Shown piece after piece: positions 36,783-50,600 of a stretch of DNA of 64,000 bases (position 1 is its first letter; each line of letters starts with the position of its first letter). Under the pieces are notes generated by a model that made no database searches, was not told the DNA's origin, and saw only the letters and a program-made list of their open reading frames with translations. Made by a program: the position numbers and the translations under genes. The stretch is from Penelope pileata (Eukaryota > Chordata > Aves > Galliformes > Cracidae), in the NCBI GenBank assembly GCA_013396635.1, contig WBMW01000076.1:408217-472216 (forward strand), in the 5' to 3' direction.

Positions 36783-38090
36783 AATACGCACATGCAACAG
36801 CAAGGTCACAAATGATGTCCCGATCCAGGGGCAGATCACAAAGAAAAACTAGACCAAGGGTGACCTCACCCTATTGTGTCTCAATTGCCAAAAATATCAA
36901 GCTGTCCCAGCTCCCCTCTGCAGCAGAGGGAGTAGACATTAGCCCTAAGCAGCCTTCCATCTCCTGCTCTGCTTTGTAGGCTTCAGCACCAGCAGGTTTT
37001 TAAACACAGCGAGATCAGATCAGACTTATCTTAATTCTCTCCACCACACATTTTTATTGAGGAGCTGTTTTTCCCTCCCAAAGAGAGCCACATTATGAAG
37101 TGGAAAAAATGTCAAGTGTAATAGCGAATTGAGCTCCTAGGCCCATTAATTCTGTCTGAATAGCCCTAACTTTTGTGGCCCTGCAAAACTAAAGCAATTG
37201 CTCCCAAAGCCAGAACACGGGGGTTATAACCTGAGAAACAGTGGGAATGTTCACTGTAAGTGTTTTTTGCAAAAGATGCAAGGGGTGGATGTTTTGAGAG
37301 CCTTCTGTGGCCTGATAGACTGTGCTTCCTTCCCTGTGCCACCTTCAGGAGAGGGGTCAGCAGGAACTGGCAGCAACGCTATGGCAGAGGCCATCAGACT
37401 GAGCACAGGGTGGTATGCACAGGGCTACTGGGAGCGACTGGTAAGCAGCAAAGCACATGGGAGCACTGAGATGCAGTGGTGACAGTGGGCTACATGGCAG
37501 GAGCAAACAGTACAAAGGTGAAATACAATGAGGGTAAAAAGAATACAGTGAGCAGGAGCACGGGGATCTCAGGGTATCGCCATGGGCAGAGGGAAGATAG
37601 GAGAAAGATGCATTATTGTACATTACCTTGCACCTATTTTCATTTTGAAACCCAATATTCTCTTTGATTAAGTTACAGCTTGACCAGTGAAGTATAAACA
37701 CTGGTCTCAGTTAACATGAGTAGCATTGCTGGTCCCTGTGATACTCACTAACTATAGTGAATGTTTCCAAACTAGCAGAATCTTTCAAGAGAGAAGCTGT
37801 TTGTTTATCCCTGCAGCATTGGCTGCTTTTGCAAAGCAAGGAAAGAAACACCTAATTAATTACGCTTGTTGCCTATCCCCTGGAAAAGAAAATGGGTAGA
37901 GGAGAAATTGTGCTCAACTTGAGTGATCACCTTCGGTGTTCATTCAGCAAGAGGGACTTGTTTATGTTTAGCCAGATGAATCTTCAGCTCACGGGGTGAG
38001 TGAAACATCTGTCTTTGTAGCTGTTACCCTCTGCCCCGCAGCCATGTGGCCTGAGCAGGTGTATTGCATCAGACTCCAGGTCCAAGGTTA
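36783..38090. other. Non-coding DNA between two CR1 copies
   Basis: No gene was recognised. The stretch 37198-37600 is less AT-rich than its surroundings and has overlapping frames on both strands (94 codons plus, 114 codons minus), none with a recognised domain. The stretch 37800-37990 is A/T-rich with a TAATTAATTA word and could be a regulatory element, but this is not shown by the sequence alone. Confidence 0.55.
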
Positions 38091-38385
38091 CAGAATCACA
38101 GAATCACATAACCATAGGAGTCAGAAGGAATCTCTGGAGATCATCCAGTCCAACCTCTCTGCTAAAACAGGTTCCCTACAGTAGGTTGCACAGGAAAGCT
38201 TCCAGGTGGGTTTTTAATATCTACAGAGAAGGCAACTCCACAGTCTCCCTGGGCAGCCTGTTCCTGTGCTGTCACCCTCACAGTAAAGAATTTTTCCATC
38301 ATAATCAGATGGAACTTCCTATGTTTGTGCCCACTGTCCCTTGTTCTGTTGCTGGGCACTGTTGAAAAGAGCCTCAGTCCTCTGA
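38091..38385 (-). mobile_element. CR1 LINE 3' end, minus strand
   Basis: Read on plus it opens with CAGAATCACAGAATCACATA, then GGAGATCATCCAGTCCAACC, CAACTCCACAGTCTCCCTGG, GCAGCCTGTTCCTGTGCTGT, CAGTAAAGAATTTTTCCATC and CACTGTCCCTTGTTCTGTTG, which is antisense CR1 throughout. About 295 bp are kept. The end repeats are ATTCTGTG rather than ATTCTATG in this copy. It holds no intact protein. Confidence 0.96.
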
Positions 38386-40724
38386 GGCAAAGGGTGGGGA
38401 AAGAAGGTTTGGCCTAAAACCTACTTTCAAAAACCATCTCTCACAAGTGCATAAGTGTTCACCAAAAGTTGCATCCAAAGGTAATCATGTAAGGGACATA
38501 ACACTGACCAGAATAGAAGCACTCAAAATTTAAAAAGATTTGTGTCTGGTGCTGTCCAATACCAAATTAATATGTAATCTCCAGCAAGAAATTCATGACC
38601 AGGAATTAAATCTGGCCAGAATGTGAAATTTGATGTTAAAACCTATAACTGATAGTGCTACCAAAAGGTAGAAGATAAGCAAAGAAGTTACACATTTAAC
38701 AAATAAAACTAGGACTGGTTATAAGTTATAGACTGGATACTTTCAACAGCACTTTTCCAACTCCCTTTTGTCCTAAAGAAAGTGACTGAATTTTCTCTAA
38801 TGCATATTTAATCTGTCTCAACATAAAATTAAAATTCTGATTATTTTAGGTAACACAATATTTTTCCATAATAATTTCAAGCAAAAAATTGTTGCTATTG
38901 TTTTTACAGAAAAGTAATACAAACTGGTTCATTGAACAATCAGAGACAAACTAGTGTCCTGTGCTGACCAGACACATCTAAATTAACACTTTCATGTGCA
39001 GTGTCCCTCCATGATATTAAATACTTGTTAAAGCTGGAACTGGAGAAACTAAACAGAAGGAGCAGTTTAGCCCTCTGAATTAGTTTAGTTTAGTTAAAAC
39101 CTTGCAAAAGAGGAATGCAACATTGCATCTAAATAAAAATATTAGTATGTTTATTGACGGCTCACGCAGTCTGCTTTAATACACATTCTGATTGTAAATC
39201 CTCAGAGAACAGGAGTTGCTGTGAAATAATCTTCATGCCTCCAATTCAGAGAGCCATGGTAATGAGCTGTGACTTGGTTATATTTCTTCAGTGCCCTCTA
39301 CTGGAAAAAATAATCATCTCACGACACCTCTTCCCCACAGGCTTCCCCAGTGGCTTACTGATCCTCCACAGACTTTGTATAAGAAGTGCAATCGTTTTTA
39401 TTTAATGATTCAAAGAACATTTAAGGAGTGTGCTTTTTCTATTAGTGAAAGCAATGGCCTTGTTGTCATGTAGATTTGTCTAGCCTAGGAGCTAATTTTT
39501 ATATTTTTTTTAGTGCAAATGCACATTTTACTCTGCAGAGGAGACTTATTAAAAGATTGAGTCTGTGATCATCTTCTTTCAATTATTATACCAAAGAGTT
39601 AAGACTGGAGGTAATAATATTGAAGAGAAAGGCAAGAACTTAATAACAGATCATTAAACTTTTTCTCCAGAGAAAAAAACAGAACAATATGTTTTTCAGT
39701 TTAAAAAAACATGGGAGGATGGGGTAACACCAACTTCTTCGCTAGCCTCAAAGTACGGAGGGAAAAGAGGAGATTCACTTTAAGCTGTCCATCTTTTGTC
39801 TAAACTTAATTTTTAAAGACTGTACAATACTACAGAGGACAACATTTGCATTTTTCTACTTAGCCCCATGAAGGCTTAGACAATCCAGTCACCTCTGCAT
39901 CCTCTATACACACTGTCTTTGGAGCCAGCAAAAGGATGCAGTTAAGGAAAGCCCTGCCTCTGGCTTTTGGCCTCATCTCCCTGGCAGTCTGGCCTGGCAG
40001 AGCTTCATTTTTTTTCATCCAAGACTCTTCTTAGTTCCTACTTCAGATTTTAGGTGTTATTGTTGATTCCCTGGCCAGTTTCCTGTCTGTAGTATTGTTA
40101 TTGCTAGGTACAAAGCAATGCGGTGCCATGGCAACAGTCAAATTGTAAATTATTAAAGAAAATGAATAACTAGATTGGACACAAAAAAAAAACCTAACTA
40201 ACAAAAAAAAACAAACATAAATGCTATCTGGCACTAGTGGAACTAATATAATTACCTTCATAATAATTTCAGAGACATTGAAGCTCACTTCTGTCTTGTT
40301 TGCTTGGAAAAATAATCTATTATTACTAACAGAACAGTTTAGAAACATTTTGTATTGAATAACAGCATTTAACAATCATGTACAGATGGAAAATAATTAA
40401 AGATTAATCCTGGCTGTCAAAAAACTGGAGGTACTAATGACCTGAGAAGGTGTGATATGCTAGCTCCCTCAGCATGTATAGGCCTCCTACATTTCCAAGA
40501 TCTCATTGGATAAAGCTGGAAGAATCCATACAAACCAGTAATGGAAAAAAACAGAAACAATGTGGCTGCCTTAACATCCTGTAAGATAAAAATGTAAAAT
40601 ACTAGTGATGAAAATTTCTTTCTTCTTTGAATTCTGCCAGCTTTCTGACTTCACAAGCATTCATAAAGCAAGCCAAAAAAAAAAAAAAGACAGAAACTAA
40701 AATTTGAATAAAGTTCAGTTCAGT
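38386..40724. other. AT-rich non-coding DNA, no gene seen
   Basis: No gene was recognised between two CR1 fragments. It is strongly AT-rich around 38520-39150, with A-rich runs at 40183-40216 and 40675-40688. The frame at 40043-40375 (minus, 110 codons) contains a hydrophobic stretch but no family resemblance that I can name. Confidence 0.6.
40183..40216. repeat. A-rich run
   Basis: Two A-runs separated by CCTAACTAAC. Simple low-complexity sequence. Confidence 0.8.
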
Positions 40725-41025
40725 GAAGGGAGGACACACAGAGGATGGAGCCAGGCTCTTTCCAGTGATGCCCAATGCCAGGACAAGAGGCAAAGGCCAC
40801 AAACTGAGGAGGTTCCCTCTGAACACGAGGAGCACTGCTGTGCTGTGCAGCTGATGGAGCATTGGCACAGGCTGCCTAGAGGCTGTGGGGTCTCCTCCTT
40901 GGAGCTCTTCAGAAGCCACCTGGACATGGTCCTGAGCACCCTGCTTGGGGTGTCCTTGCTTGAGCGGGGCTTGGAGGTGGACCCAGAAGTCCCTTCCAAT
41001 CCAAACCATTCTGTGATGCTGTAAA
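40725..41025 (+). mobile_element. CR1 LINE 3' end, plus strand
   Basis: Plus-strand CR1: GGATGGAGCCAGGCTCTTTC, GCCAGGACAAGAGGCAAAGG, GGAGGTTCCCTCTGAACACG, GCATTGGCACAGGCTGCCTA, GGAGCTCTTCAGAAGCCACC, TTGGGGTGTCCTTGCTTGAG, and the end CCATTCTGTGATGCTGT. About 300 bp are kept, all downstream of ORF2. The ATTCTGTG form of the end and the GAGCCAGGCTCTTTCCAGTG wording differ from the copies at 5365 and 36690. The frames of 106, 131 and 135 codons crossing it on both strands are repeat artefacts. Confidence 0.96.
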
Positions 41026-41300
41026 CCCTTTCTGTTTTTCTGTGGTCTTTATAGGTGTCACTGACAACGGCGGTATTTGAGTGAGGTATTTGGGTATTTG
41101 GTGGGGACATCAGCTCATTACTCAGGGTCAGTAGCTAACCAGGGATGATTTTACGAACACAGGGTTGAAACACAGACCTTGTTGTTTCTCACAAGTGAGG
41201 TGACATGGATCTTCTAGAACATGCTCAGTCAAAAAATGAACAGCACAAACTGGGAACAAATCTTTAAACTTCTGTTCTGAATTTCTATAAAGAATCTGCT

Positions 41301-41316
41301 AAATAAATAAATAAAT
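41301..41316. repeat. (AAAT)n microsatellite
   Basis: Four AAAT-type units. Short simple repeat. Confidence 0.85.
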
Positions 41317-42713
41317 GGATTTGCTCCACTTCAGAGGAAAGAGAAAAAAAAAAGAAATAAGGAAGGTTTAATCAGCCTGCAATGTGAAACAATTATCTAA
41401 ACAAAACTAATGCTTGGGTCAAAGTAAAATAGACTGTAATTTGATCATGTTTGAAACTACTTTTCTTCCACCATTGCTTCTGCCTACAAACAGCACTTCA
41501 GTCCAATCCCATTCTCAATGTAAGACAAGCATCAGGAATGTTATTTTTCACCATAGTCTGTTGCTCCAAGGAGGGTGTCAGTTTCAACACAGGGGGTGTT
41601 GAGTACCTCATACTGAGATCAGTGCCTCAGGATGGCACAGGAAAAGCCTCTGGAGGCATCACCTGGGGGCTGCCATGCTCAGATAGCACAATGGGATGGC
41701 CTGGTGAGGCAGCAGGTAAAACAGGCAGCCCTGCATGTCCACCATTGTAGAAAGCAACACACCCTGAAAGTAACAGCTTCTTTCCCAAGCAGAGGCCCAG
41801 CAGAGCGTTTGTAAAGATTTCCAATAACACCAAAAGCTGTGTCTCTGGGGAGAAAGGTGCTCACAGCATCGTGTGTACAAACTGTAGCGATGAAGGGAAG
41901 GACAATGAATACAGAGCTGAAACGGCTGTTGTTTCAGCTTTCCTAGCTTCAACCAAACTCTTCAATATTTCAACGGGATTTTTTAATGTATGAATAAATA
42001 CTGCTTTAATAAAAGGAGTACTAAGTCTGGAACCATAGATTTTTTTGTTTGTTTATACAGCTTTTCTCATGCAATATTTATAAACCCACCCTCATTCTTT
42101 TTCTGATAATTTCTCTAGCATATTGAAAGACTGCCCAGCAAGTCATAAAATGCAATTGCTGTTTTCACACCATATTGTGCGCTTCCAAAAGAAATCTTTA
42201 GCCTCAGATGAATGCTACTCATTGTTTTGTAGCAAATTGCAACATGTTGGGAGCATATTGGGAAATCAAATGTCAGCCTCCAAAGTATCACTCTTCCATT
42301 TAAAGGTCACATCTCATCTTAATGGGACAACTGGAATGTCTGCCGTGATTTGCTAGACCTAAAACCTCTCGTCTTTGCTCCAGCAAAAGCTGTCTTCTGA
42401 CAGCTCTTTTCCAATAATACGTCACATGAACGCACATAGACACAAATGGTTATGGTGGTGCTGGGCAAGTAAATGAGACAGCTTCATTGATTCAAAGAAA
42501 TCAAGTATTTTTCTCCATCATTTCATTTTAGGGGGAAAATAGCACTATTGTATAAGAAGAGGATCTTATATGGGACGGTTTGGGGCACAATATCATTTTG
42601 CTGTGCTGTATTATATTGTATGACAGCCACAGTACAGGTGTAATATATATATTTACATAGCCTAAGCTTAGATCATCTCTCCCTGTCCTTGTACATGTTT
42701 TGAGATAGACGGG

Positions 42714-42729
42714 GAGAGAGAGAGAGAGA
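42714..42729. repeat. (GA)n microsatellite
   Basis: About eight GA dinucleotides. Simple repeat. Confidence 0.88.
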
Positions 42730-43737
42730 TTTTTTAAACTAAGTACATGGAATTATAGCTTCACCTTTGCAGGATATACAGTTAAAACTGACTGTTTCTT
42801 TCTTCTATTTGAGGACATGGAGTTTTTCCCATCCTGCCCAGTTCTGTGCAAGCAATATAATCAAAATATTTTCAAGTATGATTTTGTATTTGGCTATATA
42901 CCTACTGTTTGGGTTTTGTTATCAATACTTGCGGTGCCAGTTGGTCTGGCTTTTCAACTGAATTTACGTCAATATAATAAAAATATTTATTTTTCATAAA
43001 CCATTAAAAAAAATTAATTCCTAAGTCCCCACTACTGTATCAGTAAATCATCAGAAGTTTTATTACTAGCTTGATAGCAACAGAACATAGCTCCATACAA
43101 GCTTTGTATACTGCGTAAGAGCTTCTCGCCCACTGCCTCCCAATGTGGCATCTCTAATGTCATTGTGAAACAGGCCACAGAATAGGTCTATCAGAGCCTG
43201 GGTCCAGCCTCAGGAGATGTTAAGTTACAATGCCACTGTCAGTAATATGTACAATCACAGGAGGAAGAATATATGCTTCTGCACTGGAGTTTTGCTGGCT
43301 GCTGTGGTGTTGTAGTTTTGCATATCAAATCACCACTAGTCTCAGTGGTAAGTTTGGCATATGATTGAAGTTTCAATGAAGAATACAGATAACTAAACAT
43401 TTGTTTCGATTTCAGAAAGAGATCAGTTGTTGGGCTTTTTCAGAGCAATATCGCTTCAGTTTTCAAGAACTCTCATAGAAAATTTTGTTTTCTCTTCATT
43501 ACTTCGTCTACAGCCTTGGGAAAGATGTGGATGCTGTTTCTGTTGTTTCCTCTGACACCTCCGAAAAAAAAAACATAATGAGATATTATATATTGGCACC
43601 AGAAGACAGGCCCCATTACCTTGGTAAGGGAGAGGGTGTTCAGGATAAAGCATTCAACAGGTGGAACAAGTTGCCCAGAGCAATCCTTGACAAGGACTGA
43701 CAAACATCTTCATTACATGATACAAAACAGGTTTGCT

Positions 43738-43759
43738 TGTGTGTGTATGTGTGCACATG
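43738..43759. repeat. (TG)n-rich microsatellite
   Basis: TGTGTGTGTATGTGTGCACA followed by TGCACA, an interrupted TG repeat of alternating purine and pyrimidine. Confidence 0.8.
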
Positions 43760-46700
43760 CACAGGAGTTATGTCCTGATGTCCAATATAAAAGCCTTTGT
43801 TGAAGAAAGAATAACCAGTGCAATTTGGTAAATAACCAATCCCAAAAAATGTACTATGTCATTTTTAGCCAACTAAGCTCCAGCTTTTGTCCAGCGATTC
43901 AGCTACATGCTTAACTGCTCTTCCCCAAACCAATACCTCTTGAACCTGTGTTTTAATTCTTGTTTTGGATTTGAAGCAATTTTGTTGCTGGTTGCATATT
44001 CCAAATCCAGCAGAACACATAGGAAGCTGTCCCTCTCTGAAGAACATTCAGCGCAACTTCAGAGGCCTTTCTGACCATACACATCCCCATGCCCGACATC
44101 ACCAATAAATAAAGAACCAGCTTGCACCTTACCTGAGTCATGTTATTAGGTGTCCTTTTACTTTTCTGCAGGTTTCAATTGTTAATGAGAAGTCACAAAA
44201 AACACGGAGTCTTCCAAACTCTTTGCACCTTCAGAGCAGAGGAGGAGCTCCATGCATTTCTTATAGCTCTTTCTCAAGTGCCTTACCAGAAGGAGGGAGC
44301 CCAGTGCTGGTGCTGCTATTACAAAAACTGAAGGTAACCTTTTTGAACGCAGACAGCTTACTCTCTCAGTGTTGTATCTGCTTGTATTCTGCCACATCAA
44401 AGTCCAGCTTTCAGAGTCTGGGCAACTATAGCTTCTCCTTCCTTGGAAAAATGCTGGTCTCACAAAACATTTGGACTCATATTTACTAGGAGTATTCAAG
44501 CGACTTTTTTTCCTCACATTAAGTTAAACTCATGAAAAATCAGAAAATCTGATTCTCACAACTCACCAAAAACCTGTTGAACCCCACTTCTTCACTTTTT
44601 CAAACTTAATTCTAGATTAATTACCAGCAACGTCAGCTCCATCTTTTACTGAGAGGAATGATGAGCAGAAGCTTATGCATTAGTGCATTTCAGAAACACT
44701 TCCAAACTTTTCAGTTCATTACTAATGCTGTGAGCTAGAAAAATCAATCTCTGGGCTAACATACTAATGAGCACAGCAAGCAGTTTATCTTTCTGTAGTG
44801 CATTTGTAATGTGAGACAGGAGATCCTAGTTTTAAACTGGAGAGGAGACCAACATATGGAGTAGGTGATAATTCACCATGGGGTACGTGGGTGACAGGGA
44901 CAAGTGCTCTACACCTGACCTGGCTACAGCATGCAAACGACACTGTCTAAAATGTTCTTAACATTTTTTAGCTTACAGCCATCACATTCAGGTGTTCCTA
45001 GGTGAACACTGGGATCAAACTGAAGATCTCAGATAGGGATTGGCCTTTCAGCTCCTCACCTGGAGAAATTGCTCTTTTCTCATGTAATGGCAGCCCAAGA
45101 AACCACTGTCAGAAAAATCACGAAAGACAACAGAGAACAGCCTATAAGTTTTGCTTGGTTTCGGGAGCTGAGGATATTGATTTGTGTTTGCCCTTTGAAC
45201 TGGCCACAATATGAATGGTAAAAGGGGAAGAGAGAGAAACTTGGTCATGTCACCTCTAAGGAGCTCCAGGTCCTCATCTTCTCCAGGCAGGCAGCATAAC
45301 TAACCAGGGAAAGGACAGGCAGGAGGTGGGGAAGGAGCTGTTCAGAGGTAGCATCCGGCACACAGATGGGACTGCAACTCAGCCTGGGGAGAAAAATGAA
45401 GAAGCGTGACTGATGAATGCTTCCTTCTTAGGATTCTCTTGGAGATTCATTTCTTCTTTGCAAGTGATTCATTGTTTTCCTTCTTGATCCTCAGGTTATC
45501 TTAATAAGCATCTGAAAAACTTTTACTCAGTAACAAAAGGAAATAAAGTTTGAAGTCTCATTTCATAAATCATAACTGACATTCGACATACCCTGAGGTT
45601 TCAGGGACTGTTTTTGCAGAAATCTGCAAAAGAAAGTGTGGCCTGTGGATCATGCAAAGTCTGTTTGCAATGTCCCGGAGTTTATTTCCTCAAAATTTCT
45701 GAGGGCCCGAGGAAGGATTGTAGCAGCTGTCACAGCACTTAGGGCATTCTCCATAACTTCTCTCTTCTGTCGTTTCCTGCACACCCTGCCTTGTGACAGG
45801 CAGAAGAATGTGGATTCATTCTCCAGCATTAATTACTTGGCCACAAGTGCAAGTATGCCAGACCACAGATGGATTAAACATATTTGATCTACTCTCTATG
45901 CAAAACATATTCTGAAGAATTTTAATTATTTTTAAAATAATTTAAATTTGGCTGAATATAAACTCCCATTTACTCAAACTCAGCCAGATCTGCAGAATGG
46001 ATCCACAAAGACAAATGGAGAGTGAGAAACTGATCTGCACATGCTCCAGCTTAACCTGCTTGTCTTTTTCAAGATATGTTTTCAAAGATAACTGTAATGT
46101 CTGACAAAATAGCTCCAAAGAGGAGTGAAATTCAAAACAGGAACAAAAATCAAAAATGTAAGTAGGTACAACTTGTATCAAACCCCACTCGTTGCACCCA
46201 GCTGGGCCTCAGAAAGGTTTAGAGAGATATAAAGATGTGGAGATGCCTCCATTCTTTTTTCTAAACTTTGGTATTTTCTGAGAACATTCAGAATCAGGAA
46301 GACCTTCATAAATTTATGTTCTGAGCTGAAGTTCCAACTAAACGTGGGGACGTGGAAATCAACCTACCAATACAGAAAAATCTCAGAAATAAACTGATTT
46401 ATCACATCAAAAACCTGAGCAGCTTTAAAAATATGCATTGATGTCTGGTTGTGCAGGGACATTTTTTTAAATGTTGGCTGATTTCAGAGCACTACGAACA
46501 TAGAATATTAAACACCCAGATTCCCGGTGATGCTGCTAACTCTTTAAAAAGCAGAGGGTTGAAATTTATTCATTTTAGAAGGAGAAGAATTGCATGGCTT
46601 TTTGTTTTTTAATAAATATCTGAAATGATTAACCTACCATAGGCACTGTAAATATTATTCTTTATGAATCTGTGGTAGAAATTTAAAATGTAGTCTGTTC

Positions 46701-47629
46701 TGCAGAAGCCAGAAAAATGACTACGAAGCCATAGATAGGAGTAACTTTTCACCAGCAATGCCAGCATCCACTATGATTTTGAGAATCCATAGCATTTAAT
46801 CTACTTTCCATTAGGTCATACTTGCATCACATTAATAGTATACTAATGAAAGTCAAGGAAAATAATCTTTAATAGTTTGTTAATACAGCACAGTGGAGAC
46901 TTATATTTTCTTTTTCCTGTCCTTTAATGGATATGGTCTCAGACATCTGAGATGCAGGCTGCTTCCTGAGAGCAATGCCAGGGACCTCTGACCACAGCTG
47001 CGGGAAGAGCAGGACTGAGCTCTTAACGTGGAGGTGTTTTTATTGAAGACCGAAAGCCATAGCAAGGCATATAGTTTGATCTTGTTATTTCCCATAGCTG
47101 TCTTATGGCTTCTCAGCAGCATGGACAAAACTAATTGGGACAGAATAACAGTGGCAGAGAAGGGCCAGGTTGGAGGAAAGTGGCTCAGTGGGTTTTGGGG
47201 GTAAGAGTGGGAGAGTGGAGAGGTCCTACTCATCAGCTGAAAATCTCATCCTGGGATACAGATCCCTTTCTCCCAACAGTAGCCTTTGTCCCCTTTACCC
47301 TCATTTCTCCTTCAAGAGCAAACCTGGCTCTCCAAGGCTCCAGGCCTGGCAAGGCCAGCAGCAGGATATTGGCTTGCCTTTGCTGTCATCATTTTACCTC
47401 CACTTACAGCCAAAGACCTCTGTGCCTATGCTTCAATTGGAACAGTTATTTTTATTTATTTTGTACTTTGGGACTGGCAAACAACAGGGGGGTAAGGGAT
47501 GGCCAGAGAATAAAAGAGAAAGTAACCATATTGTGTTGTTAGCGTGAATAAGAGGGAAAAATACCTCAACATGTTTTTGCATGTGTTTATAAAAGAAAAT
47601 CCAGCCAGAAAGAGATGCACCTAACATTT

Positions 47630-47672
47630 ACATTTACATGTAAAATTTACATGTACAGTTACATGTAAATGT
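47630..47672. repeat. Palindromic cluster of TTACATGTA
   Basis: TTACATGTA occurs three times at near-regular spacing (47634-47642, 47647-47655, 47659-47667). The outer copies lie in exact 13-bp inverted arms, ACATTTACATGTA at 47630-47642 and TACATGTAAATGT at 47660-47672. Each copy is itself nearly self-complementary (TACATGTA is a perfect palindrome). The cluster may be a small minisatellite with a unit of 12-13 bp, a hairpin-forming sequence, or a cluster of protein sites. Confidence 0.85.
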
Positions 47673-50600
47673 GAGCTGAGTTAGACAACTAGTCAGTTTT
47701 CTAACTAATTAGTGGTTTATTTCTCCAAAGTAGACGCAGTGAACTAAAAAGGAGCACTAATATGCAGGATGCCAGGCAGCACAGAGACTGTGGGGAGAGC
47801 ATCAGACCTGAGCCAGCCCAGTTCCAGCAATGCAGGGAGCTGTTTCACCCTTCCCAGAAGCAGGCCGTCACGCATGGGGATGTGTTGGGGTCCCTTGGGT
47901 AAAGCTCTGCAGGCTGACTCCATGGCATGCTGCAGATGGCAGCTGAGGCATACATGGGCACCACAACAGCAGTGGGCATCTGCACCCCTGTGAGCAGCAA
48001 CAACCCTATAATAAAAGCATTCATACCGTGGGAAATTTAGCTCCCACCCACTGCTCCTCTGAGCCCATAGCACGTATTGGGGTAAAGCTCTGCCACTTCT
48101 CAGTAATGTACAAACCCTGCATGGGCACCTGAGTAGGCATGGGGACCTCTGTGCAGTCTCACCCCAGACCTAGCCATCAGGTTAGGAGTTTTGGCCTACC
48201 ATAACAGAACTGGCATTTTATTTCTCCATCCTAGCAGTGAGTAAAGGGGAGGAAGCTTGCACTGGATCAGGGCAGGAGATTGTAATGACACAAGCTGTTC
48301 CTCATCTCTGTGGTACATATTTTTACCTACCCCTTTTCTTTGTTATTGCATTCAAGTAGAAAGAGGGAGAAAAAATAAGGGTTTGTTTTTTCTTTCATCT
48401 TTCCTTCAGACTTCTGTATTTACCCTTGCATGGGGTAAACTATTTTATCACATCCTCAGCCAGCTGGGCAGAACCTGTCAGGCAACACCCACCAGAAAGC
48501 TTTCAACATGGAGTGCCAAGTGGTGTGAGTTGTGCTGCTGTTCCCAAAGAAACAATCAGAATTTCTTACGCACTCTTTGATGAAAGGGAAGTCTCGAACA
48601 TGAAAATCGCTATTGCCTGAAATGTTGCAGAAAAATATCTATATTCAACTATGGGCCCATGTCCAAAATCACAGAATACAAAATGGCGTTGGTAGCACAT
48701 AAAATCTGCAGAGCAAAACCATGAGCTCTGTCCATCTCCAGCTGAAACAAACTCCGCACAAAGCCAGCCAAGCTCAAGTGCTTGCTAGAGCTTTTAGATA
48801 GGTCAGTTCTCTTGGCTGCTGCTTCTGGGATCAGTCTTAGGGGCATCTGAACTCCAAACACCAGCTGGGGCTGTCACTGCTATTTCAGTGCCAGGTAAGT
48901 TGATTGTGTGGGTTGGAGCAGAGTAAGTTCTCAGTTACACAAATAGTCTCTGAGTTGCTGTTATTTACCCTGGTTTTCAGACCAAAAACTTTTCATGTAG
49001 GTCGTATTCAGTCTCCTCCCATTTTATTATGCCATGAGATTTGCCAGCAAGCTCTGTTCATTAAACAAAGCAGACTGACATTTTCTGAAAGCCTTTCTTA
49101 ATGGGCCAGCCATGCTTCATCATAACCTCAGCAACTGGATGCACAAAGCTCAGAGGGATTTGAGAATGGTGATCAGCCACTTGCTCGCTTCTGCAGAAAT
49201 CCTTGCAGCTTTCCCATTCCCAGAATGTCAAAGTCCCTCCTGCTGCAGCATGCTGGTGACTGTTTGTTCATCTTCACTACAGGCAGAAAGCACAACTGTG
49301 TGCCTAATACAATAAACAGTTGAGCATATAGGGCACACAGTGTACCTTAGACAAGGACATGAAAAAAGCTAGCAAAGGAACTGCCCCCTCCAGATGTGCT
49401 AGAGGAGCAGTGTTTCCAACCATGCTTCATCCCTTATGCTCAGATAACCTTTCAGACCATCTTAATCCCACATTTCTGAGGAGCATTTTAAAGGTAAGGC
49501 CCAAGATTTTGACGAAGATTTGGTACGTGAAAGAAGACACAGTGAAGATGTCTGATCTCCACACAACGTATGTGCTAAGTCGGTATGCTTGTTAAACAAC
49601 TGCAGCAAGAGGCTTTGAGTTTGTAGTCAGAAGAAGAGAAAAAAGGTTTGTTGGATCAATAGGAATGTCCTTCTGCTGACAAATTATGGGCTAAATTTGA
49701 GTCCTCAAATAGGGCAGGTACAAATACAATTTAGTTTAATATTAGGCACTAAGGACATATTTCAGGCACTATCCATCCTTCCAGTACCACTCTGGTATAA
49801 ATAATGCATGTTTTTCTTGTTTTGATAACTCTGTGACAAAGCCACTTATGTCCTTCCAGGGCCTGAATCTACAGCCATGGATGCACAGTGGCAGCAAGCA
49901 CTTTACGCTTCTGTCACTGCGTGGACAGTTACCCCAAAGCCAAAGCTACTGAAATACCTAGAACTTTCTGTATTCCATTTAGTGGAGGAAGTTTCAAGTC
50001 TCATCTTATCAGAACCAGTATAAAGAGGCCATTTTCAAACCTCAAAAAACAAAAACCAGATGAGGGCAGTAAGCGATGTCTTAGAAGATAAAAATACAGA
50101 CCAGCTGTTAAAATTGTTTAAAACCAAGATTTTGAGCTACACATATATTTCAATTAATCATTCATTACATGAAAGCTCAAGAGCTAGATATTATGCATGC
50201 TAAACTGCTTCACCATCGATTTTTAAAGAGCCTCAGGTCATGACCTTCCTCATCTTTGAATCACCTATTGAAATAACTGATGTGCCAAGTATGGGAACTT
50301 ATCGGTCCAAACTCAGAATTATACCTCACTTAGCACTAAAATGACTTATCTTTCCGTGTTTTGAGGTGTCTGATTTTACTTTGTGTCTCATTTCAGTCTG
50401 ATGCTACTGAAGTTGCCCAGAGGGGCTGTACTGAAAGGGCTTATAGAAGCGAAAGATGGCATTGCACAGATAAACCACTTTATGACCATGCTTCCAAAAC
50501 CAATCGAAAACTAAGCTTGTTATCGAGTAGAATATCGTTGGGAAATGAAGTATAGAACCCCACTGATTTACCTTGATTGCTGTAAATGCTCCAGGGGAGA

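Noticed and set aside
40602..41110. Overlapping frames of 106-135 codons on both strands
   Set aside because: They lie across a CR1 3' end and are translations of the repeat, not genes.
43640..43700. GTGGAACAAGTTGCCCAGAG resembles the CR1 phrase around GGAACAGGCTGCCCAGAG
   Set aside because: Only about 25 bases align, with no other CR1 phrase before or after and no end repeat; too short to call.
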